A DNA stretch of 64,000 bases, from the NCBI GenBank assembly GCA_020724775.1, contig DYGG01000001.1, positions 114,774 to 178,773 of the forward strand. The letters are read 5' to 3'. Both the position numbers and the translations under genes were made by a program. The notes below the pieces were generated by a model. The model ran no database searches. It had not been told where the DNA came from and saw only the letters and a program-made list of their open reading frames with translations. This document shows positions 46,326 to 54,168 of this stretch, piece after piece; within the stretch, counting starts at the first letter, position 1; the number at the start of each line of letters is the position of its first letter. The DNA comes from Ignavibacterium sp. (GTDB lineage: Bacteria > Zixibacteria > MSB-5A5 > GN15 > PGXB01).

Positions 46326-46439
46326 TTACAGTTCAATCGGTCCCGGCGGAACACCGTAACAGGGTTTAATGCCGCAATAAGTCGAGCATTTGAGAGTGCA
46401 GGCATCCCTGGATACCGACGGGTCAACAAGATAGAACAT
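46326..46439 (-). CDS. Predicted RiPP precursor peptide 2 (37 residues)
   Basis: Starts MFYLVDPSVSRDA with cysteines at 14, 18, 22 and 27 (C-x3-C-x3-C-x4-C), core TYCGIKPCYGVPPG, end PIEL. Strong GAGGAGG site seven bases before the ATG. Its core and that of peptide 3 differ at few positions although codons differ, which argues for selection on the peptide. Located 43 bases after peptide 1 in the same direction. Confidence 0.82.
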   Translation of the reverse strand: MFYLVDPSVSRDACTLKCSTYCGIKPCYGVPPGPIEL

Positions 46440-46482
46440 TTCTTTTCCTCCTCAGAAAAGGTTGCGAAAAACGAGAGAGACG

Positions 46483-46596
46483 TCAAATAGGAACGCCATA
46501 AAGCGGCTTCACTGCGCAGAGAATGCTGCAGAGAGTCGCGCACTTTTTGGGGCATGCCCCTTTGATTGTCTCAGCCGGGTCGATGAGATAGATCAT
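46483..46596 (-). CDS. Predicted RiPP precursor peptide 1 (37 residues)
   Basis: First of four. Starts MIYLIDPAETIKGA, with cysteines at 15, 19, 23 and 27, an exact C-x3-C-x3-C-x3-C repeat, and ends KPLYGVPI. Ribosome site GAGGAGGT seven bases before the ATG. The regular three-residue spacing places all four sulfurs on one face of a helix, a pattern compatible with thioether cross-links or metal binding. Preceded by a leader RNA of about 185 bases and a strong promoter. Confidence 0.82.
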   Translation of the reverse strand: MIYLIDPAETIKGACPKKCATLCSILCAVKPLYGVPI

Positions 46597-46787
46597 TAAC
46601 CAGACCTCCTCAAATCAGCGGTTAGAGGTTATAGGTTTAGGGTTAGCGGGTATTTTCATATTAAGGTTCTGAGTCCACATCGCGATGGCGAACAGAGTAT
46701 CTGTTTAACGAACCTGACAAATAGGCAAAGAGCGTGAATTCTGACAAAAGTGCTCTTGTTTCGCTTTAGACAACGCAAAACTAAATT

Positions 46788-46816
46788 ATAATATTGCGAT
46801 TGACGTGGTTTGTCAA
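46788..46816 (-). promoter_or_regulatory. Promoter of the peptide/radical SAM operon
   Basis: On the minus strand, TTGACA at 46816-46811, 17-base spacer and TATTAT at 46793-46788, close to the sigma-70 ideal. Transcription should start near 46781, giving an untranslated leader of about 185 bases before peptide 1, in which I see no gene and no recognised riboswitch. The only good promoter found for the operon. Confidence 0.7.
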
Positions 46817-47057
46817 GAAAAATCGCCGAAAACTGTATCCGCAATACCATAATTCTGACGGAATGCAGGCTAATTCTGTACTAATTTATCTGCAATTAAG
46901 GAGACTTCCCGGACAGAAATAATCTACAAGTCTGTAAACATTTGCCCTTACGAAAGAGGATAAGGGAAAGCACGGCAACAAAAAAGGGTGACAATTCGGT
47001 CAAATCAGTTCGTATTGATATAATTAATTCAATATATTACAGCGGTAAAGGAAACTT
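46817..47057 (+). other. Divergent intergenic region before the ZIP transporter
   Basis: About 240 bases between the peptide promoter and the transporter gene. A TATAAT at 47019-47024 could be the -10 for the transporter, but no matching -35 is seen. No gene supported. Together with the leader RNA to 46597, the gene-free stretch is about 460 bases. Confidence 0.4.
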
Positions 47058-47867
47058 ATGGTTGAATACTTTAAGGAACTAAATCCGATAATGCAGGCGT
47101 TTCTCGCTACCTGCTTTACGTGGTTTATGACAGCGCTGGGGGCATCGGCGGTCTTCTTCGCAAAAGAGTTGAGCCGTCGGGTGCTGGATGGGATGCTTGG
47201 TTTTGCGGCCGGAGTAATGGTAGCGGCAAGTTATTGGTCGCTTCTGGCGCCGGCTATTGAAATGTCGGAGGAGAAAGGAATCCCGGGCTGGCTTCCAGCA
47301 GTAGCGGGATTTCTTGCCGGCGGGATATTCTTGAGACTGATTGACCGCACACTACCGCATCTGCATCTCTTTCTACCAACCGAAGCGGCGGAAGGAATAA
47401 GAACCAAATGGCGCCGGACGACGCTTCTGGTTTTAGCGATTACTCTGCATAATTTCCCGGAGGGGCTAGCGGTTGGAGTCGCCTTTGGGGCATTAGCAGC
47501 GGACCTGCCATCAGCATCGCTTGCCGGGGCTGTGACACTGGCGCTCGGTATTGGGATACAGAATTTTCCGGAAGGAACGGCGGTCTCGATGCCACTTAGA
47601 AGGGAAGGGGTAGGTCGCTTCAAGAGTTTCTGGTATGGGCAACTTTCGGCGGTAGTGGAGCCGATTGCAGGTGTTCTGGGGGCGTTAGCCGTGATACTGG
47701 CGGAGCCGATTCTGCCTTACGCCCTGGCGTTTGCCGCAGGAGCAATGATTTTCGTTGTAGTCGAAGAACTGGTGCCGGAATCGCAGCGAGAGCATTCGCA
47801 CGAAGCAACCGCGGGAGTTATGCTGGGTTTCGCGGTGATGATGGCGTTAGACGTGGCTCTGGGATAG
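47058..47867 (+). CDS. ZIP-family metal transporter
   Basis: 269 residues with about eight membrane segments. The paired metal-binding helices of ZIP proteins are clear: [17 protein letters not shown] and [17 protein letters not shown]. Transports zinc or another divalent metal (iron, manganese) into the cytoplasm, as GufA-type bacterial ZIPs do. Divergent from the peptide operon. The metal cannot be told from sequence. The next gene follows after 25 bases. Confidence 0.88.
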   Translation: MVEYFKELNPIMQAFLATCFTWFMTALGASAVFFAKELSRRVLDGMLGFAAGVMVAASYWSLLAPAIEMSEEKGIPGWLPAVAGFLAGGIFLRLIDRTLPHLHLFLPTEAAEGIRTKWRRTTLLVLAITLHNFPEGLAVGVAFGALAADLPSASLAGAVTLALGIGIQNFPEGTAVSMPLRREGVGRFKSFWYGQLSAVVEPIAGVLGALAVILAEPILPYALAFAAGAMIFVVVEELVPESQREHSHEATAGVMLGFAVMMALDVALG

Positions 47868-47892
47868 GGAACAAGGGCGAGGGAGTAAGGTA

Positions 47893-48567
47893 ATGACCAA
47901 ATCAAGCCTGTCACTGGCGTCGTCGAGAACTAAAAGAAGAAAGGAAGCGGTCAGGGAAATACTCCTGAAGCGCGATTTCACAGGGCTCGTAGAGTATTCT
48001 TCACAAGACAAGAATATACTGAGGACACTCAGTTCTCTTCTTTATGACAGCGACCCTCTGGTAGTCCGGCGGACGATAGAGGGATTGGGCCGGGTGAGCG
48101 TCAGGATAGGGGAAAGAGGCTTAGAGCCGCTGCGACGGCTGATACGGCAAATGCTTTGGAGTATGAATGATGAATCGGGGAGTATCGGCTGGTATGTGCC
48201 GGAAGCGATAGGGGAAATTCTCTATAATCTCCCGACTTTGCAGGGGGAATATCTTCCGATATTGATTTCGAATCTCGAAACGGAGCCGTTTGGGGCAGGA
48301 ATCTGCCGGGCGATGGCGCGTATATCAGGACGGTTTCCGGGGACCGTAAGGCCTTTTGCCGGGGAGTTGCTTATATCGCTGGGAGCGGCGGATATCAAAG
48401 AATCAGGTTGGGCGGCGGTGGCGATGATGAGAGCCGGACTAATCAGCGGCTGGAGCGACGTGCCTCGGAACATCAGGGAATCCGAAATTGAATATTATAA
48501 TTTTGCCACGGGGACGATAGCAAGGGGAACGCCAGTTATAATTTCCTCAGCGCCGGACTGTAGTTGA
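47893..48567 (+). CDS. HEAT-like protein of the DVU0298 type
   Basis: 224 residues, soluble. Alternating helices with DSDPLVVRRTIEGLGRV, MLWSMNDESGSIGWYVPEAIGEIL and FGAGICRAMARI are the pattern of a HEAT-like family widely present in sulfate reducers and named after DVU0298 of Desulfovibrio. Function unknown; HEAT proteins usually bind partners. Its position next to the sulfate-reduction genes matches that distribution. The name is from memory of the family pattern, not from a search. Confidence 0.65.
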   Translation: MTKSSLSLASSRTKRRKEAVREILLKRDFTGLVEYSSQDKNILRTLSSLLYDSDPLVVRRTIEGLGRVSVRIGERGLEPLRRLIRQMLWSMNDESGSIGWYVPEAIGEILYNLPTLQGEYLPILISNLETEPFGAGICRAMARISGRFPGTVRPFAGELLISLGAADIKESGWAAVAMMRAGLISGWSDVPRNIRESEIEYYNFATGTIARGTPVIISSAPDCS

Positions 48568-48601
48568 GAGGGTTTCTCTTTTCCAAAAGGAGAAATACAG
48601 A

Positions 48602-49399
48602 TTATGACTTCAGTTTCGTCCGGTCCGGTTTCATGTTAATGGTCCGCTCACCGAACAGGGCAAAGCGAATCCATTTGGTTCCGAACTTCATCAATTCAAC
48701 GTTATCAACTTTTATGCGGGCCTTTTCCTCTTCATCTATATCAAATCGTTCGAAAAAAGTACTCTCGAAGAGGAACTTGCGGAAGCGGTCCAGATGGTAG
48801 CAAGCCATGAAAAACATTTCCATCTTCTGCAGATCGAGGGTACCGCCATTGAGAAAGAAATCATGCAGGGTCAATTCCTTAAAATATTTCCCCATCTCGT
48901 TGTATTCATCTATCCCCTGGTCGGTAATCCATTCCCGGATAGACCAATCCTGCTTTTCCAGGTGGCCCTGGCAGACATCTTCACGAAGTATGAAGTAGAA
49001 ATCCTGGTCGCCACGTGAGTCGCTCTCTTTTGGAGAGGCCATGCCGACCGGATACATGCGGCAAGCCCAGGGGCGGTCGTCATAGACACCGCAGCCGCCG
49101 GCGGTCACAAAGGGGCAGGCTTTTAATTCATCTTCATTCATTTTGAGCATGAGCACGGGAAATTTCAGATTTTTGTCAAAGGGCGCCAGCGTATAACGGC
49201 TCAGGAATTCATCGGAAGAAAGATTGAGATTGCGGCGCAGGCGAATGATATCGTAAGGAGTCAGGAAAATGTTGACATCGGCGCAACAATGATTGAAGCA
49301 AGGGACATTTTTGTGGCAGCGGAAAGAGAAGCGATCCTCCAACGACATTCGGGGATACTCTTTCAGAATGGCTTCTTTGAAACGTTCAATTTCTTGCAT
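48602..49399 (-). CDS. YkgJ-family cysteine cluster protein
   Basis: 265 residues. Cysteine-rich zinc/iron-chelating domain: FRCHKNVPCFNHCCADVNIFLTPYD, then ACPFVTAGGCGVYDDRPWACRMYPVG and a later C in EDVCQGH. C-terminal half unassigned. Family often called Fe-S oxidoreductase, real function unknown. Same strand as, and 12 bases after, a small zinc-ribbon gene behind aprA, so probably part of the apr operon. Confidence 0.8.
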   Translation of the reverse strand: MQEIERFKEAILKEYPRMSLEDRFSFRCHKNVPCFNHCCADVNIFLTPYDIIRLRRNLNLSSDEFLSRYTLAPFDKNLKFPVLMLKMNEDELKACPFVTAGGCGVYDDRPWACRMYPVGMASPKESDSRGDQDFYFILREDVCQGHLEKQDWSIREWITDQGIDEYNEMGKYFKELTLHDFFLNGGTLDLQKMEMFFMACYHLDRFRKFLFESTFFERFDIDEEEKARIKVDNVELMKFGTKWIRFALFGERTINMKPDRTKLKS

Positions 49400-49411
49400 A
49401 ACGGATGACCT

Positions 49412-49678
49412 TTAATCTATGATGCCGGTTTTGAGGGCGTCGGGTGACCAGACCGGCAATGGACCCGATTCGCCTGTCTGCGGGTTGTAACGATGACGGT
49501 AGGAACAGTTCTGATTGAACTGGGTGCGCATCCATTCCCAGCCGCGAACATAATAAGGGCAATCGTCGTTGAAGCAAACCAGTTGCGGCTGGGGTCCCCA
49601 GGATGATTCCGGCGGGGGTACCCACCGAGACATTGTCTTTCCGCAGTGGGGGCATGCGATATTGGATTCGGCAGTCAT
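49412..49678 (-). CDS. Small zinc-ribbon protein
   Basis: 88 residues from ATG 49678 (AGGA upstream); longer in-frame starts at 49714 and 49759 are less supported. Treble-clef/zinc-ribbon pairs CPHCGKTM and [13 protein letters not shown]. The rest is rich in Trp, Tyr and Pro ([34 protein letters not shown]). I do not recognise a named family. Lies between aprA and the YkgJ-type gene on the same strand; a role linked to sulfate reduction is inferred from position only. Confidence 0.65.
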   Translation of the reverse strand: MTAESNIACPHCGKTMSRWVPPPESSWGPQPQLVCFNDDCPYYVRGWEWMRTQFNQNCSYRHRYNPQTGESGPLPVWSPDALKTGIID

Positions 49679-49827
49679 GTCGTTTTTCCTGTCTTTCTCA
49701 GTAAGATAAATCATCTTCCTGGCGAGGGCAACCGCAAATGTCGGCAACGATTGACCCAAAAAAATAAGTCCCCCAGGCGCCGGTCACGCCCGGAGGACTC
49801 GCCATCAAAAATTACGGCATATATTGG

Positions 49828-49853
49828 TGAAACAGGGCAGAAGCCCTGTTTCA
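49828..49853 (-). terminator. Hairpin just after aprA
   Basis: 11-bp perfect stem TGAAACAGGGC/GCCCTGTTTCA with a 4-base loop, 11 bases beyond the aprA stop. Downstream on the minus strand the U-run is poor, so it may stabilise the 3' end of the sat-apr mRNA or terminate only partly, letting some transcripts reach the two small accessory genes. Confidence 0.6.
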
Positions 49854-49863
49854 TGTTCAGTTA

Positions 49864-51789
49864 TCAGCCACCAAGCAGTTCATGTTCCTGCGCCTTAGGA
49901 TAGACGTGGAGCATGGGACGCTTGATCATTTCCCATTCGTTCTTGTCGGGGTTCCAGCGGCAGTTGGCGAAGCAATGCCAGTTCTTCTCGTCCATCGTGG
50001 GGAAGTCAGCGCGGCGATAATAGCCGGGCCATCTGGTTTCCTCGCGGAAGAGAATGGTACGAGCATGGGCTTCAGCCTGCCAGAGACGCTGGACATTTTC
50101 CCAGCAACGCATCAACTCATGGAGGTCCTTAGCCGCCAGATTCTCGCTGTCTTCTTTAAGATAGCCGAGAAGTTCCAGAGCGCGGTTTAGGCTCGGTTTG
50201 TTGGTGGAGAATTGGGCGGAGACGCCGCCGACATATTCGTCCATGATTTTCTGCAGACGGAACATGAACATCTTGGGACGAATATAATTGGGGTTGATAT
50301 CCGGGTCGGTAGAAACGTTCTTGAACTGCTCAAAGGTTTCCAGCGGTTTCATCGCCCGCTTCTTCAGTTCTTCGACTTTAGCGTTGTCAATCTTCGGAAG
50401 CGAGTTGTTCTCGACGATATACTTGACGGCCGCTTTCCCGACAATTCTGCCCTCGGCATGGGAGCCGGAAGAGAACTTATGGGAGGAAGCACCGGAAGCG
50501 TCGCCAGCGCAGAACATCCCTTTGACTGTGGCCATATGGCTGTAACCCCAGAAGTATTCCTTCTTGGTTTCGGATGTCTGTAGGTCTTCGGGACCGCTGA
50601 CCCAGGCGCCGGAAGCGCCGGAGTGGGAGCCGATGAAGTACGGCTCGGCGGCGGCGATTTCGGAAGATTTCTTCTCCGGCTCCACATTGGTGGCGGCCCA
50701 GAGAATAGCCTGCGAGATAGTCATATCGAGGAAGTCTTCCCAGGCTTCGGCCTCGAGTTCTTTGAGTTTCTTTTTGGCTTCTTTCTCATCCCCGGCAGCC
50801 GAGGCGATTTTGTTAATCGCTTCTTCGGTGCGCATGTAGATAGGACCCTTGCCTTCCATAATATCCATCATGCCCAGCCAGTTGCGGAGGTTGGCCGGAA
50901 TCGGCTTCACCAGGCCGTACGGTTTCCATTTTTCGAGTTCGCTGACGCGCTCGACCATGTAGTTTCCACCCATGGCGTTGGTTGCCTGCGATTTGAAGAG
51001 CAGGAACCAGGCGCCGACCGGACCGTAGGCATCCTTGAAGCGAACCGGGATGAAACGGATTTCCTGGCTGGTCATTTCAGCGCCGGCGCGAAGAGTGAAA
51101 TAGGCGCTGGAGCCGGAATTCCACGGCGGATACCAGGCGCGACCGAGACCTTCACCGGTGCTTCGCGGTTTGAAGACATGCACAGCGCCGCCCATGGCGA
51201 CGATAGTGGCTTTGGCATTAAAGATATAAAACTTGTTTTCGCGGACACTGAAGCCGATAGCGCCGGCGACGCGGTCGCCGTCCATCAAAGGCTCCGTAAT
51301 GAAAACGCGCTCGAAATATTCGCCACCGGCTTCCGTCAAAGCGTTTTTCGTCGCTTCCGCGATAACGACTTTGTATGACTCACCATTAATCATCAACTGC
51401 CAGCGACCTTCGTGAACATATCCGCCTTTTTCATCTTTCCAAATGGGAAGTCCCCATTTCTCGAAGAGGTGGACAGTGGAATCGACGTGGCGGGCGATAT
51501 TAGCAACGAGGTCCTCGCGAATTATCCCCATCAGGTCCATCCGAACATAATCGACATAGTCCTTCACAGTGTTTTTGCCTTCGGTGAGACCGACGTACTG
51601 GTTAAGAGCCGAGAGGCCCATTGCCACGGCGCCGGAACGGTCCATGGCAGCCTTGTCAACGAGGGTGACCTTCAATCCATGTTTCTTTGCCCAGTATGAG
51701 GCTTCAACCGCTGCCCCGCAAGCGGCCATACCTCCACCAAGGATAAGAAGGTCGGTCGTTACATTCACAGTTTCGAAATTCTGTGCCAT
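49864..51789 (-). CDS. aprA: Adenylylsulfate reductase alpha subunit AprA
   Basis: 641 residues, normal length. FAD enzyme that reduces APS to sulfite and AMP. N-terminal FAD fold TDLLILGGGMAACGAAVEASYW; AMGLSALNQYV; the APS-binding section GAEMTSQEIRFIPVRFKDAYGPVGAW; and FCAGDASGASSHKFSSGSHAEGRI near 440. C-terminus ETRWPGYYRRADFPTMDEKNW is highly conserved in dissimilatory AprA. Follows aprB by 21 bases. Direction of the pathway (reduction or oxidation) is suggested as reductive by the qmoC neighbour. Confidence 0.96.
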   Translation of the reverse strand: MAQNFETVNVTTDLLILGGGMAACGAAVEASYWAKKHGLKVTLVDKAAMDRSGAVAMGLSALNQYVGLTEGKNTVKDYVDYVRMDLMGIIREDLVANIARHVDSTVHLFEKWGLPIWKDEKGGYVHEGRWQLMINGESYKVVIAEATKNALTEAGGEYFERVFITEPLMDGDRVAGAIGFSVRENKFYIFNAKATIVAMGGAVHVFKPRSTGEGLGRAWYPPWNSGSSAYFTLRAGAEMTSQEIRFIPVRFKDAYGPVGAWFLLFKSQATNAMGGNYMVERVSELEKWKPYGLVKPIPANLRNWLGMMDIMEGKGPIYMRTEEAINKIASAAGDEKEAKKKLKELEAEAWEDFLDMTISQAILWAATNVEPEKKSSEIAAAEPYFIGSHSGASGAWVSGPEDLQTSETKKEYFWGYSHMATVKGMFCAGDASGASSHKFSSGSHAEGRIVGKAAVKYIVENNSLPKIDNAKVEELKKRAMKPLETFEQFKNVSTDPDINPNYIRPKMFMFRLQKIMDEYVGGVSAQFSTNKPSLNRALELLGYLKEDSENLAAKDLHELMRCWENVQRLWQAEAHARTILFREETRWPGYYRRADFPTMDEKNWHCFANCRWNPDKNEWEMIKRPMLHVYPKAQEHELLGG

Positions 51790-51810
51790 ATTAAATCATC
51801 CTTCCTTCTC

Positions 51811-52251
51811 TTACTTGATGGTATAAACTTCGTTCATTCTCAACGCTTCCGGTTCCTGAGCCAGAGTCTGGCTGTTCAGGTCGTTATGAGCGGTAGCGTA
51901 TCCGCCATTGGGCTTCGCCTGTCCTTCGGGAGTAGTGCGAATGGGGAATTTGAAACGTTTCATCATTCCATTGCGGAACTTGACGGTCCACATAATGGAG
52001 TCAGAGCTCCTCATGGGGGTGACATTGGCGCCCATCGGGACAAAATCGGCGTAGCCGCGCACTTCCACTGCCTGAACCGGGCAGATTTTTACGCAACTGT
52101 AGCATTCCCAGCACATCTCCGGCTCCTGATTGAAGGCTTTCATTTTGCCTTTATCAAGAACCATCAGATCGTTCGGACAGACGTACTGGCAAGCGGTTTT
52201 GTCCAGCGCTTTGCACCCGTCACACTTTTCAGGGTTCACATAGCTTGGCAT
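51811..52251 (-). CDS. aprB: Adenylylsulfate reductase beta subunit AprB
   Basis: 146 residues. Two [4Fe-4S] ferredoxin motifs: CDGCKALDKTACQYVCPND, which has the insertion typical of AprB, and CWECYSCVKICPVQAV. The C-terminal tail (GQAKPNGGYATAHND...) wraps around AprA in known structures. Passes electrons from the membrane partner (Qmo) to AprA. Between sat and aprA. Confidence 0.96.
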   Translation of the reverse strand: MPSYVNPEKCDGCKALDKTACQYVCPNDLMVLDKGKMKAFNQEPEMCWECYSCVKICPVQAVEVRGYADFVPMGANVTPMRSSDSIMWTVKFRNGMMKRFKFPIRTTPEGQAKPNGGYATAHNDLNSQTLAQEPEALRMNEVYTIK

Positions 52252-52300
52252 TTGTTCCTCTTGAGTTGTTTGGTTCGTTACTGTTAACGGTTACTGTTAC

Positions 52301-53527
52301 TTATTTCTTTTTTATTTCAGCATCGCCGGTGGCATGACCGTGCATCTTGATTTCCACTTTCTCGGTCAGGCTGGCATAGTACTCCCGAAGGATGTCCAGA
52401 ACTTCCTTACGACTGAATTCAGCCGGAATATCGCCACCCTCCGACAGACCCTTGCGCAGAGCCGTGCCGCTGAGGAAGAGACGGTCCTCTTTGCCGTGGG
52501 GGCAGGTCTTCATGGAAGCCATCCCGCCGCACTTAAAGCACCAGAAAGTCCAGTCGATAGGAAGCATTTTGCACTCCAAAGCGCCATCCCAGAGTTTAAA
52601 GAAGATTTCCTGGGCGTCGAAAGGACCATAGTAGTTGCCTACTCCGGCATGGTCACGGCCGATAATCATGTGGGTGCAGCCGAAGTTCTGGCGGAATACG
52701 GCATGCAGCAAGCCTTCACGGGGACCGGCGTAACGCATATCCAAAGGATAGCCTCCGCAAACAACACGGTCCTTAACAAAGTAGTGCTCCACCAGGGTGT
52801 CGATACATTTCACCCGCACATCAGCCGGGATGTCGCCCGATTTCAGGTTACCTACCAGTTGATGAATGTAGATGCCGTCACTGACTTCAATTGCGATTTT
52901 TGCCAGATATTCGTGAGAGCGGTGCATCGGATTCCGCAACTGGAGAGCAGCGATGGTCTTCCAGCCCTTTTCTTCGAAAATCTTGCGGCTTTCCGCGGGA
53001 CGCTGGTAGATACCCTTGAACTCGGTGGGGAAATAACTTTCGGAAAGGACTTTGACGGGACCGGCAATATTCCATTCCTTTTGCTCCATCACCATCTTGA
53101 CTCCAGGATGCTCCGGGTCGTTGGTCATGAAGACATTCTTGCACTCGAATTCCTTGTCAATTTTGTAAGACTCAGTGACCTTCATCGTCCCCATGATTTC
53201 ATTGGTCTCGCCGGAGATTAGGCAGATTTCGGTTCCCGGGTTGATTTTGTTCTCATGTGAAAGGGTGATCGGGATGGGCCAGAAGAGTCCGTTGGACATC
53301 TTCATATCCTGGCAGACGCCTTTCCAGTCCGCCTGACCCATGAACCCCTCCAGCGGCGTGAAACCGCCAATACCGAGCATGATGAGGTCGCCGGTTTCGC
53401 GCGAGCTCATTACCACCTTGGGAAGTTTTTCGGCTCTTTTGAGTTCTTCCTCGCGCGCTTTACCGTCGAGGAGAAGAATCTTGAGAGAATCGCTTCCGTG
53501 AGGGGAAATCAGTTGTGATTTTGCCAT
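52301..53527 (-). CDS. sat: Dissimilatory-type ATP sulfurylase
   Basis: 408 residues. Makes APS and pyrophosphate from sulfate and ATP, the activation step of sulfate respiration. Motifs: [15 protein letters not shown] (the nucleotide-binding QxRNPxHxxHE), [20 protein letters not shown], and the zinc site [16 protein letters not shown]. Homo-oligomeric Sat type, not the CysDN type used for assimilation. First gene of the sat-aprB-aprA operon, with a 640-base divergent control region upstream. Confidence 0.95.
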   Translation of the reverse strand: MAKSQLISPHGSDSLKILLLDGKAREEELKRAEKLPKVVMSSRETGDLIMLGIGGFTPLEGFMGQADWKGVCQDMKMSNGLFWPIPITLSHENKINPGTEICLISGETNEIMGTMKVTESYKIDKEFECKNVFMTNDPEHPGVKMVMEQKEWNIAGPVKVLSESYFPTEFKGIYQRPAESRKIFEEKGWKTIAALQLRNPMHRSHEYLAKIAIEVSDGIYIHQLVGNLKSGDIPADVRVKCIDTLVEHYFVKDRVVCGGYPLDMRYAGPREGLLHAVFRQNFGCTHMIIGRDHAGVGNYYGPFDAQEIFFKLWDGALECKMLPIDWTFWCFKCGGMASMKTCPHGKEDRLFLSGTALRKGLSEGGDIPAEFSRKEVLDILREYYASLTEKVEIKMHGHATGDAEIKKK

Positions 53528-53583
53528 CGTGGATTCCTGCGCTAAAGTTTAGAGACAAAAAGTGATCTATTTTTCCTCGAGAT

Positions 53584-53612
53584 ATTATAAATAGAATGTG
53601 ATATATTTCACA
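53584..53612 (-). promoter_or_regulatory. Second candidate sat promoter, TATAAT with Crp/Fnr-like site
   Basis: On the minus strand a perfect TATAAT lies at 53589-53584, about 57 bases before the sat start, but the -35 position reads TGTGAA and is poor. A perfect Crp/Fnr-type palindrome TGTGA-N6-TCACA (53597-53612) covers the -35 and spacer. An activator-dependent or repressed promoter are both possible. Confidence 0.5.
53597..53612. promoter_or_regulatory. Perfect Crp/Fnr-like palindrome upstream of sat
   Basis: TGTGA-TATATT-TCACA, exact match to the half-site consensus of Crp/Fnr superfamily regulators. 70 bases before sat. One of three such sites in the sat/qmoC intergenic region. Confidence 0.65.
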
Positions 53613-53673
53613 ATCCTTTTCGTATCTATAGTTTGATTTGGTTATTTTCCCGTCTATCTCGCATTGTGCTAAG

Positions 53674-53702
53674 AATGTAACTTTTTTCACAAGCCCTGTC
53701 AA
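53674..53702 (-). promoter_or_regulatory. First candidate sat promoter with overlapping Crp/Fnr-like site
   Basis: On the minus strand TTGACA at 53702-53697, 17-base spacer, TACATT at 53679-53674. The spacer and -10 are covered by the 16-mer TGTGAAAAAAGTTACA (53691-53676), nearly the same as the one before qmoC. Protein bound here would be expected to repress. The implied leader is about 140 bases. Confidence 0.55.
53676..53691 (-). promoter_or_regulatory. Crp/Fnr-like operator in the sat promoter
   Basis: Reads TGTGAAAAAAGTTACA on the minus strand. It differs from the qmoC-side site (TGTGAAAAAAGTAACA, plus strand 54049-54064) at one position of 16, and has the TGTGA-N6-T[TC]ACA layout. Confidence 0.6.
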
Positions 53703-54048
53703 GAGAAATATTAGGTATAATCGATATATTAGTATAATATCGACAAAAAATATCTCGCTTTTACAAAGGGCAGGGAAGTAGCGCCAATTAATCTTTTCTT
53801 GAAATCAGAGAAAATAAGAGGGAAAATATCCGATTTGTCGCGAAATGTCTTCGGCTTCCTGCGACGAGACGTCGACGAAGGTAAGACGATTAGAAATAAC
53901 AGATTAGCCGAACATGAGGTAATGGCCAAAAAAGCGCTCTCATAATGAATACAAAGATATAGGGATTATTTGGAAAGTCTTTCAGTCGCTGCCGAGGAGT
54001 GCGCGGTTTATGAAGCGACCCAAGATGCCGATAATATATAATAATCAT
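53703..54048. other. Middle of the sat/qmoC divergent region, no gene
   Basis: AT-rich stretch of about 345 bases between the control sites. Short open frames on the minus strand (66 and 62 codons) lack ribosome sites and family features. Nothing else recognised. Confidence 0.5.
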
Positions 54049-54064
54049 TGTGAAAAAAGTAACA
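54049..54064 (+). promoter_or_regulatory. Crp/Fnr-like operator upstream of qmoC
   Basis: TGTGA-AAAAAG-TAACA, ending 7 bases before the -35 of the qmoC promoter. Its centre is about 50 bases before the predicted transcription start, a position from which such regulators can activate. Confidence 0.62.
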
Positions 54065-54071
54065 AAAGTGC

Positions 54072-54100
54072 TTGACACTATTCGGTCAGAATTCTATTAT
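54072..54100 (+). promoter_or_regulatory. qmoC promoter
   Basis: TTGACA (54072-54077), 17-base spacer, TATTAT (54095-54100), the same two hexamers and spacing as the promoter of the peptide operon. Predicted start near 54107, leader of about 60 bases to the ATG of qmoC. Confidence 0.68.
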
Positions 54101-54168
54101 TCCGGTAAGACAGAATGGTACTTGACATCTTAACCGACGAGAAATGACGTCCTTTTGGGAGAGACTAA

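Noticed and set aside
46640..46700. 21-codon frame in the leader RNA of the peptide operon as a possible leader peptide
   Set aside because: No ribosome site before its ATG and no runs of a regulatory amino acid codon; treated as chance.
49679..49759. An upstream in-frame start of the zinc-ribbon gene begins MIYLTEK, like the peptide leaders
   Set aside because: The resemblance covers only four residues, lacks the D-P pair and any Cys core, and lies in the 5' part of a different gene.
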